From NCBI GenBank assembly GCA_007120575.1, contig SKNJ01000142.1:1-11541 (forward strand): a stretch of DNA of 11,541 nt, given 5' to 3'. This stretch comes from Thioalkalivibrio sp. GTDB taxonomy: Bacteria; Pseudomonadota; Gammaproteobacteria; Ectothiorhodospirales; Ectothiorhodospiraceae. The translations under genes were made by a program, and so were the position numbers. The notes below the pieces were generated by a model. It worked only from the letters and a program-made list of their open reading frames with translations, was not told the DNA's origin and ran no database searches. Shown here piece by piece: positions 5,817 through 11,541 of this stretch (its first letter is position 1; each line of letters opens with the position of its first letter).

Positions 5817-8800
5817 GTGGCAAAAAAAGCCCGCGGTAGGAAAACCCAATCCCATTTAACAGCACGCTGGCTGAAATCCGAAGTTGATTCAGGCACTTGG
5901 CGCCGTGGCTCGGCCTATTTTCAGGACGGTCGGGCTGGAATACTGGAAGTTCAGGAAAACCGACAGGCCGTATCGATCCTCAGCCGATGCGAGGGCAGCC
6001 AGTTCGAGCCCTATGAGCAGGAAATCCTCATCATGTTCCACCGTCATGGCGCCAGTCTGACGGGTTACTGCGATTGCCCCGTAGGCTTCAACTGCAAGCA
6101 TGTGGTGGCCGCAGTACTGGAGTGGCAGCGGCAAATGGGCGTTGCTCCCGTCAAAACCGCCGACTCGGTGGACCTCTGGCTTGAGAACCTGACCTCTGAT
6201 CCTGACCGGGGAGCGGAAACTCCCAGGGACGCTCTGCTGTATAGGCTGTTCCCCAGTCGTGCCAAGCCCATTGTTTTGCAGCCCAGCTTTATGGTCACCA
6301 AGCCAAAACCCGGGGGTGGCTGGCAGGTCGGCCGTTCCACCATTCCAGCCAACTTGAGCGGTTCCCAGCCACGACCGGCCTACCAGACGCGCACTGATGA
6401 ACAAATCCTGGCGCTGATCAAGGCCTGCCTGCCATCGCCGGCTGTGGGACGCGGCTACCAACTGACCGGTACCAGTGGCGGTCTGGCCCTGCAGCTGATG
6501 CTGCAGACCGGCCGCTGCTTCCTGGACGACGGCAAAGAAAGGCCATTGAAGCCGGGCCCTGAACGAAACCTTGACGTCGAATGGATCAAAGACACCAAGA
6601 CCTTCCGCTGCGAGATCAAGCTTTCTGAGGGCGGCCTGCTGCTGGCCCTGGACCCGCCCTGCTACCTGGATACCGAGCAAGCCCTGGTCGGTTCGGTCCG
6701 TCTCCCGCCAGGTTTGACTGCAGACGACTTGCCCAAGCTGCAGTCCGCACCGAAGGTTCCGCTGGATCGCGCAGCGGCCGTCGCCAGAGCGCTGGCGCTG
6801 AAGGCGCCGCGCTTGCCGAGCCCGCTCAAGATCGAACAGCATGAGATTCGGGTCCAGCCGATCCCGCAGCTCGCTATCGACTTCGACCCGCGCGTGCCGC
6901 AGTTTGCCGTGGCAAAGCCCAGCTTCAACTATGGCGCTGAGCGCTTCGAGCCCGACGGTCCAGCCATGGTGATTCGGGAGGTCGACTCATCCGTGCTGCG
7001 AATCCATCGAGATCCGGCGGCCGAGGCCGCCGCGCTCGGCCAGCTGGAAGCACACGGCCTGATCCGGCAGGATGGCCGCTCTGATGCCTATATCCAGCCG
7101 GGATGGCTGGGTGATGCCGCCTTGCGCGCCAAGTGGTTTGCCTGGATCGAGCAGTCCATGCCCGAGCTGCGAGAACTCGGCTGGCAGATTGACCAGATCA
7201 CCGCCCAGGGCGTCAGACTGAGCTACGCCGGCGACATCCACGGCGAGGTCGAAGAGACCAGCAATGACTGGTTCAGCCTGCGCTTTGATCTGGAGGTCGA
7301 TGGCCAGTGCATGCCCCTGCTGCCGCTGGTCAGCGAACTCATCGGCGAGTACAAACCCGGCGAACTGCCGCCCACTCTTTACCTGAATGCCGGTCGGGGC
7401 CACTTCGTGGCTGTGCCCGCTGAACGCATCGAACCGATTCTTACGACCATCATCGAGCTGTTCGACCAGTTCACCGGCGAGGCACTCGAACTGCCGCGAC
7501 CCGACGTCGGGCGCTTGAACGATCTTGACGGCATTCCGGTTCAGGGTGCGACCTCACTGATCCAGCTCGCGGCGCGTCTGCGCGATTTTTCCGGCCTGGA
7601 AACTGTCAAGCTGCCGACCACTTTCAAAGGCCAGCTGCGCGACTATCAGCAGCATGGGGTCAACTGGCTGCAGTTCCTGCGCGCTCACGGCTTCGGCGGC
7701 ATCCTGGCCGACGACATGGGCTTGGGGAAAACCATCCAGACCCTGGCCCACCTGGCGGTGGAAAAGCGCGCCGGGCGCATGCAGCATCCCTGCCTGATCG
7801 TGGCACCGACCAGCCTGATGAGCAACTGGCAGCGAGAGGCTGAAAAGTTCGCTCCGCGGCTCAAGATCCTGGTTCTGCAGGGCCCGGAACGCTTTGAACG
7901 TTTCGAACAGATCGAGCAGGCGCAACTGGTCCTGACGACGTATCCCTTGCTGCCGCGCGATCGCGACGTCCTGCTGAAGCAGCGCTGGCACTACCTGATT
8001 CTAGATGAAGCTCAGCAGATCAAGAACCCGAAAGCACAGGCAGCACAAGTCGCGAGGCACCTGCAAGCCCAACACCGTCTGTGCCTGACCGGTACACCGA
8101 TGGAGAATCACTTGAGCGAGCTGTGGGCGCAGTTTGATTTTCTGATGCCGGGTTTTTTGGGTGACCACCAGGACTTTCGCCGCCAGTACCGCACGCCAAT
8201 TGAAGAGCGCGGTGACCTGGACGAATTGCAGCGGCTGACCCGGCGCACCGCCCCGTTCATGCTGCGTCGGACCAAGGACCGGGTGGCCGATGAACTGCCA
8301 CCCAAGACCGAACTGCTGCGCTCCGTGGCCCTGGGTGACAAACAGGCCATGCTGTATGAAAGCGTGCGCCTGACCATGGAAAAGAAGGTGCGCGACTCCA
8401 TCGCCCGCCGCGGCCTGGCGCGCAGCCACATCATCGTGCTCGAAGCCCTGCTCAAGCTGCGCCAGGTTTGCTGTGATCCACGCCTGCTGCCCGCAGGAAC
8501 CCGCGGGGCAAAATCGGCCGGCTCGGCCAAGTTCGAGCTGCTGTTCGATCTGCTGCCGGAGTTGATCGACGAGGGCCGGCGAGTGCTGCTGTTTTCCCAG
8601 TTCACCACCATGCTGGGACTGATCGAGGCCGAGGTCAAACAGCGCGGGATCGACTACACCAAGCTGACCGGCCAGACCCGCAAACGCGATGTGGCCATCG
8701 AGGCCTTTCGCTCCGGTCAAGCCAATCTGTTCCTGATCAGCCTGAAGGCTGGCGGCGTTGGCCTGAACCTGACCGAGGCCGATACCGTGATTCACTACGA

Positions 8801-9035
8801 CCCATGGTGGAACCCGGCCGTGGAGCACCAGGCCACCGACAGGGCCCACCGCATCGGCCAGGACAAGCCGGTGTTTGTCTACAAGCTGGTCGCCGAGGGC
8901 ACGGTGGAGGAAAAGATCCTGGCCCTGCAGGAACGCAAGCAACAACTGGCCGACCGGGTACATGGACAAGGTCGCGCACACGACCAGCCGCCGATCGACC
9001 AGGCGACCATCGAGGCACTGCTGGCCGCGGTCTGA
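5817..9035 (+). CDS. SNF2-family DEAD/DEAH-box ATPase with N-terminal SWIM zinc finger
   Basis: This is a large ATP-dependent DNA translocase, 1072 residues from the GTG start used here. A SWIM zinc-binding motif sits at C85-x-C87-x5-C93-x-H95. A long middle region (about 100-600) is of the kind seen in bacterial SWIM-SNF2 proteins. The ATPase core follows: Walker A ADDMGLGKT (Asp632 to Thr639), DEAQ Walker B (730-733), LTGTPMENHLSELW, then the helicase-C half with LLFSQFTTML and motif VI QATDRAHRIGQ starting at Gln1005 (Arg1012). All catalytic residues are intact. SNF2 proteins move along duplex DNA and remodel bound proteins; a specific target is not readable. The frame is open to ATG 5667, but that start lies inside the divergent serpin gene. 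GTG 5817 is the best candidate past the serpin, although its ribosome-binding site is weak. The gene converges on jetD with only 15 bp between stops. Confidence 0.9.
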   Translation: MAKKARGRKTQSHLTARWLKSEVDSGTWRRGSAYFQDGRAGILEVQENRQAVSILSRCEGSQFEPYEQEILIMFHRHGASLTGYCDCPVGFNCKHVVAAVLEWQRQMGVAPVKTADSVDLWLENLTSDPDRGAETPRDALLYRLFPSRAKPIVLQPSFMVTKPKPGGGWQVGRSTIPANLSGSQPRPAYQTRTDEQILALIKACLPSPAVGRGYQLTGTSGGLALQLMLQTGRCFLDDGKERPLKPGPERNLDVEWIKDTKTFRCEIKLSEGGLLLALDPPCYLDTEQALVGSVRLPPGLTADDLPKLQSAPKVPLDRAAAVARALALKAPRLPSPLKIEQHEIRVQPIPQLAIDFDPRVPQFAVAKPSFNYGAERFEPDGPAMVIREVDSSVLRIHRDPAAEAAALGQLEAHGLIRQDGRSDAYIQPGWLGDAALRAKWFAWIEQSMPELRELGWQIDQITAQGVRLSYAGDIHGEVEETSNDWFSLRFDLEVDGQCMPLLPLVSELIGEYKPGELPPTLYLNAGRGHFVAVPAERIEPILTTIIELFDQFTGEALELPRPDVGRLNDLDGIPVQGATSLIQLAARLRDFSGLETVKLPTTFKGQLRDYQQHGVNWLQFLRAHGFGGILADDMGLGKTIQTLAHLAVEKRAGRMQHPCLIVAPTSLMSNWQREAEKFAPRLKILVLQGPERFERFEQIEQAQLVLTTYPLLPRDRDVLLKQRWHYLILDEAQQIKNPKAQAAQVARHLQAQHRLCLTGTPMENHLSELWAQFDFLMPGFLGDHQDFRRQYRTPIEERGDLDELQRLTRRTAPFMLRRTKDRVADELPPKTELLRSVALGDKQAMLYESVRLTMEKKVRDSIARRGLARSHIIVLEALLKLRQVCCDPRLLPAGTRGAKSAGSAKFELLFDLLPELIDEGRRVLLFSQFTTMLGLIEAEVKQRGIDYTKLTGQTRKRDVAIEAFRSGQANLFLISLKAGGVGLNLTEADTVIHYDPWWNPAVEHQATDRAHRIGQDKPVFVYKLVAEGTVEEKILALQERKQQLADRVHGQGRAHDQPPIDQATIEALLAAV

Positions 9036-9050
9036 AGCTGGCAGCGCCGC

Positions 9051-10262
9051 TCAGGCTATGTGCTCGAACTGATCGAGAAAAGCTTTCAACCAGGCGAAGC
9101 GGATGCGCTCCTGCTCCAGGCGCAGGCGCGGAGCGAACACATCATCACGCAGCGCCCGGTAAAGGTCTTGCTCGCTGGCATCCAGCCCGCTCAGCTCACC
9201 GCGAAAGCGGCGATCCTCGGGCTCCTGGCCCCACAGCTCACGGTGGGCATCGAGTGTCGCCCGGTCCATCAAGAACGACCGAACCTCGGGCAGATGGGCA
9301 CGCAGGCGATTGAGCATGGCAAAGCCGTGGGTGTCGATATCGCCCCAGTACCAGCACCTCGCGCGCGACAGCCAGTCGATCCCGGCCAATCGATCCAGGC
9401 CATAACCCAGACCGAACACCACGATGGCGCGCGGATGGGCCGGAAAGGCCAGACCGTTGGTCTCGTTTTCGGTGATGAAGACCTGGTCCACGTCCAGCTC
9501 CAGGGCGGCGAATTCGTCAGCCGGCACGGCCAGGTCGGTCAGACCTTTCAGCGCCAGCGCTGGATCCAGAATGCGAAAGCGCACCATGACCGGGCGGTGG
9601 GCCAGCCCATAACGACGATTGAACCCAGCCGCACCGCTGGCCGATGGGTCAATGGCCTCAATCGGCAGTACGGCATCAAGCAGCTCGGACAGCAGACCGC
9701 GACGGGTCTCGATGAACTTGGTATCGACGCCGGGGATATCGAGCTGGCGCAGATACAGACCGGGGCGCGGATGGTCACGGAAATAGCGCAAGATGGCCAG
9801 CAGGCGCGGCCATTCATCAGCACGCTTCAAGACTTCCAGCGGGCGCCGCATCAACCAGTCGCGCAGACCGGGAAATTCCGCCAGCAGTTGGCTGCACAAT
9901 TGATCGAACCGCCGCGCCTGGGCGGCCTTGCCGATCAGACTCAGGGCGTCTTCGGCGCTGGGAATGACAATCGCCCTGGGCAGTCGGTTGCTGCCGCGGG
10001 TCCGATGCTCAATCGTGCGCCATTCAATCTCGTAACCGAATCCGCGGCAATCTCGAGAATGCTCGATCAGTTGGGCCACCCAATGGCGCACGGCATCGAA
10101 GTGGTCCGTCAAATCGCGCGATCCTGCCTTGCGCAATCGCAATTTCAGCGGAAACATCGAGCCCTCAATGTCCAGGCGGCTAGCCAGAAGGCGCCCGGAG
10201 ATCCAGCACTGTCGAACTTGCGTGACCAGTTCATCGGGACTGGTCCAGGAACCGAGCTTCAC
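9051..10262 (-). CDS. jetD: JetD-like DUF3322/DUF2220 (Toprim) protein without jetABC
   Basis: This 403-residue protein matches the full two-domain JetD layout. The N-terminal DUF3322-type region (about 1-190) opens with SWTSPDELVTQVRQCW and G-R-L-L. The C-terminal DUF2220 Toprim-like region contains ITENETN (Glu265, Glu267) and YWGDIDTHGFAML (Asp308, Asp310), the metal-binding glutamate and D-x-D of the fold. In Wadjet, JetD is the nuclease, related to topoisomerase VI A subunits, that cuts small circular DNA held by the JetABC SMC complex. Here no SMC, kleisin or JetB gene is next to it. Instead its GTG start at 10262 follows the GHKL/STAS-like gene by 3 bp, so the two form one transcript. 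AAGG lies about eight bases before the GTG, and the DUF3322 motif at residue 6 supports that start. Active-site residues look intact, so it is unlikely to be a dead remnant. Its substrate in this setting is unknown. Confidence 0.88.
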   Translation of the reverse strand: MKLGSWTSPDELVTQVRQCWISGRLLASRLDIEGSMFPLKLRLRKAGSRDLTDHFDAVRHWVAQLIEHSRDCRGFGYEIEWRTIEHRTRGSNRLPRAIVIPSAEDALSLIGKAAQARRFDQLCSQLLAEFPGLRDWLMRRPLEVLKRADEWPRLLAILRYFRDHPRPGLYLRQLDIPGVDTKFIETRRGLLSELLDAVLPIEAIDPSASGAAGFNRRYGLAHRPVMVRFRILDPALALKGLTDLAVPADEFAALELDVDQVFITENETNGLAFPAHPRAIVVFGLGYGLDRLAGIDWLSRARCWYWGDIDTHGFAMLNRLRAHLPEVRSFLMDRATLDAHRELWGQEPEDRRFRGELSGLDASEQDLYRALRDDVFAPRLRLEQERIRFAWLKAFLDQFEHIA

Positions 10263-10265
10263 GCC

Positions 10266-11294
10266 TCAGGCCTTGGCCCTGAACACCATGCGGCTCACAC
10301 TCATGTTCATGTTGGCGGCATGGAGTTCGATACCTGGATTCTTGATCGCAAATACGCGAAAGATCTCATCAGCAAAGGCCTGACCAATCGTGTCAACGCC
10401 CTGGAAATCAAAAATGACCGTCTTGAATCGATCAACCCGATTCAGCAATCGCTTGGCCTGGGATCGCGAAACCAAGCGATCATCGCCATATTGCGCCAGC
10501 TTGACCGGCACGATGGTTTTGGTGAAAGCATATTCTTCGGGCGCGGCAAATTTCCTGAACACCCTGGCCATGGAACGTGAGCTGTGGTTATCGAGTTTCA
10601 TCCGGACCACCGTGCCCGACTCGAATCGGTCTCGTTCCATGATCCAGTCCTCGTCGTTGGAAAACTCATGCGTGAAGTACACGCCGCCGGACAGGATGTC
10701 GAACTTGTCGAACATTCGGGAGGTAAAGAAAATACCCTCACCCGTGTGGCGATCCGGATCCGTGGTGAGCTTGCCCTTGGCCAGTTCAAGCACGGCATGA
10801 CGCTCATCGGCCAGGTTCAAAGCGCGCTGAATTTTCCTGAAGATCCCTTCTCCGTTGTCCATGATCATGACTTCGGCGGACATGGCGGTTTTTTCAAGTG
10901 CGACGACGATCCGGGACCCCCCTGAATGATCGATGGCGTTGTTGAACATTTCCGTAAAGCCGTATTGCCAGATGGCTCCGACGTTGTCGGGAAGCTCTCC
11001 CAGCCGCGCAGCAATATCCTCACGCCACACCCGGTCCTCGGCAAGATCAGAACCCATCGGGTATTCGCCAGACCATTGGAGTACCGGCGCCAGGTGATAG
11101 CTTCGGCTGCGGGTACTGCCCTTGCCGACGATCGCGCCCTGGGCAATCAGATTCTTCATGTGGCGATTGACGGCCTGACGCGAGATGCCGAATTTCTGCA
11201 TCGTCCGGCGCACCACATCGCCGGGATGCCGCTCTACCTGGCTGAGGATGAAGTGGCGAACCGTTTCGCCCCGATCTCTGACGCGCATGATCAT
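10266..11294 (-). CDS. Winged-helix / GHKL ATPase / STAS-like (DUF4325) protein
   Basis: This 342-residue protein joins three modules. Residues about 5-70 form a winged helix (FGISRQAVNRHMKNLIAQGAI). Residues about 90-235 form a GHKL/HATPase fold with the N-box EMFNNAIDHS (Glu115, Asn119), the G1 box MDNGEGI (Asp146 to Gly150) and the G2 box HTGEGIFF (183-190). Residues about 260-342 are a STAS-like DUF4325 domain (VIFDFQGVDTIGQAFADEIF). The mix resembles an anti-sigma kinase and its STAS antagonist held in one chain, with its own DNA-binding head. ATP binding and autoregulation are reasonable inferences; kinase activity is not shown. ATG 11294 was chosen; TTG 11300 and ATG 11288 are in frame and possible. 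The third TTGACAAT repeat overlaps this start. JetD follows after 3 bp, so they probably act together. Confidence 0.87.
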   Translation of the reverse strand: MIMRVRDRGETVRHFILSQVERHPGDVVRRTMQKFGISRQAVNRHMKNLIAQGAIVGKGSTRSRSYHLAPVLQWSGEYPMGSDLAEDRVWREDIAARLGELPDNVGAIWQYGFTEMFNNAIDHSGGSRIVVALEKTAMSAEVMIMDNGEGIFRKIQRALNLADERHAVLELAKGKLTTDPDRHTGEGIFFTSRMFDKFDILSGGVYFTHEFSNDEDWIMERDRFESGTVVRMKLDNHSSRSMARVFRKFAAPEEYAFTKTIVPVKLAQYGDDRLVSRSQAKRLLNRVDRFKTVIFDFQGVDTIGQAFADEIFRVFAIKNPGIELHAANMNMSVSRMVFRAKA

Positions 11295-11343
11295 TGTCAA
11301 CTCTGGTTCGAATTATTGTCAACAAAGAACGCGGCATTGTCAA
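11293..11343 (-). repeat. Three phased TTGACAAT direct repeats upstream of the GHKL-JetD unit
   Basis: On the - strand the octamer TTGACAAT occurs exactly at 11336-11343, 11315-11322 and 11293-11300. The spacings are 21 and 22 bp, close to two turns of B-DNA, so all three face one side of the helix. The unit nearest the gene overlaps the start codon. The arrangement looks like an operator array, possibly for the protein's own winged helix. Confidence 0.85.
11315..11343 (-). promoter_or_regulatory. Predicted sigma70 promoter built from the TTGACAAT repeats
   Basis: The first repeat supplies a perfect -35 TTGACA (11338-11343). With a 17-bp spacer, GACAAT of the second repeat (11315-11320) falls where the -10 should be, matching four of six consensus bases. 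A start point near 11308 would give a leader of only about 14 bases. The second and third repeats make a similar pair with an 18-bp spacer, but that start point would fall near 11286, inside the gene. Confidence 0.55.
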
Positions 11344-11392
11344 GGAACCAGGATACAGGCGCTTTGAGGATTTGGAAGACCCAAGCGGACAT

Positions 11393-11541
11393 TTATGGCT
11401 TGCGCGCGGCGGCTTCGGCCCGGTATTCCTCGATGGAGAGATTGCGCAGCATGGATTGCTTGCCGTCCGGGTTGTGGACGAAGCCGACGCTGGCCACGAA
11501 CGGCTCGATGATGTGGATTTTCTGCAGCGGGGTGACGATCA
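11393..11541 (-). CDS. C-terminal end of an unrecognised protein (5' end outside the window)
   Basis: An open frame enters from the right edge and ends at TAA 11393-11395, giving 48 residues. It starts IVTPLQKIHIIEPFV, continues with VGFVHNPDGKQSML and ends in a charged helix (SIEEYRAEAAARKP). Codon use, with G or C at most third positions, looks like a genuine gene. I do not recognise the family from this tail. It lies 98 bp upstream of the GHKL gene on the same strand. The TTGACAAT promoter between them suggests separate transcription, and no hairpin terminator is evident. Confidence 0.6.
   Translation of the reverse strand, partial: IVTPLQKIHIIEPFVASVGFVHNPDGKQSMLRNLSIEEYRAEAAARKP

Noticed and set aside
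8001..8981. A 326-codon - strand open frame inside the SNF2 gene
   Set aside because: It is antisense to the conserved helicase core; no motif or ribosome-binding site supports it.
9060..10580. A 506-codon open frame on the + strand opposite jetD and the end of the GHKL gene
   Set aside because: Its translation is rich in Gln, His, Arg and Gly with no domain pattern, while the - strand frames carry clear Toprim and STAS-like motifs. It is the antisense shadow of GC-rich coding DNA.
9051..11541. A complete Wadjet (jetABCD) operon
   Set aside because: Only JetD is recognisable. The gene upstream has winged-helix, GHKL and DUF4325 features and no SMC, kleisin or JetB traits, and the next frame upstream is too short to judge.

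Overview
The window is GC-rich (about 60% by eye) and densely coded. Its gene content (a CBS-pair protein, a rhodanese, a MaoC-Pta fusion with acetate kinase, a Doc-type toxin-antitoxin pair and a SWIM-SNF2 helicase) suggests a chromosomal segment of a proteobacterium. An environmental gammaproteobacterium is most likely, but that is an impression from gene content and not a measured assignment. No rRNA, tRNA, CRISPR array or insertion sequence was seen.

Layout, left to right. (1) 63-864, + strand: a two-CBS-domain protein, then a small single-domain rhodanese with a strong Shine-Dalgarno site. (2) 865-1034: a short intergenic stretch that seems to hold the decayed N-terminus of a Rossmann-fold oxidoreductase. 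(3) 1035-4237, - strand, read right to left: AbrB-type antitoxin, Doc/Fic toxin, MaoC-like hydratase fused to phosphate acyltransferase, and acetate kinase. These are tightly packed, with gaps of 0 bp, 21 bp and a 4-bp overlap. (4) 4340-5701, - strand: a lipoprotein serpin. (5) 5817-9035, + strand: a large SNF2-family ATPase with an N-terminal SWIM zinc finger. (6) 9051-11294, - strand and convergent with the SNF2 gene: a two-gene unit of a winged-helix/GHKL-ATPase/STAS-like (DUF4325) protein followed 3 bp later by a JetD-like DUF3322-DUF2220 (Toprim) protein. (7) 11393-11541, - strand: the C-terminal end of an unrecognised protein.

How the genes work together. The MaoC-Pta fusion and AckA form a plausible acyl-CoA to acyl-phosphate to carboxylate + ATP route. 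The CBS and rhodanese proteins may sense adenylate energy state and handle sulfane sulfur. The AbrB-Doc pair is a canonical type II toxin-antitoxin arrangement, lodged just upstream of the metabolic operon.

The most unusual part is the right-hand third. JetD is the nuclease subunit of the Wadjet anti-plasmid system and is normally encoded with the SMC-type genes jetA, jetB and jetC. Here it stands without them and is translationally linked to a one-chain winged-helix/GHKL/STAS-like protein. Upstream lie three exact TTGACAAT repeats (- strand) spaced 22 and 21 bp. They double as -35 and -10-like elements and reach the start codon, which suggests a tightly autoregulated two-gene DNA-targeting or stress module. 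This is inference and has not been tested.
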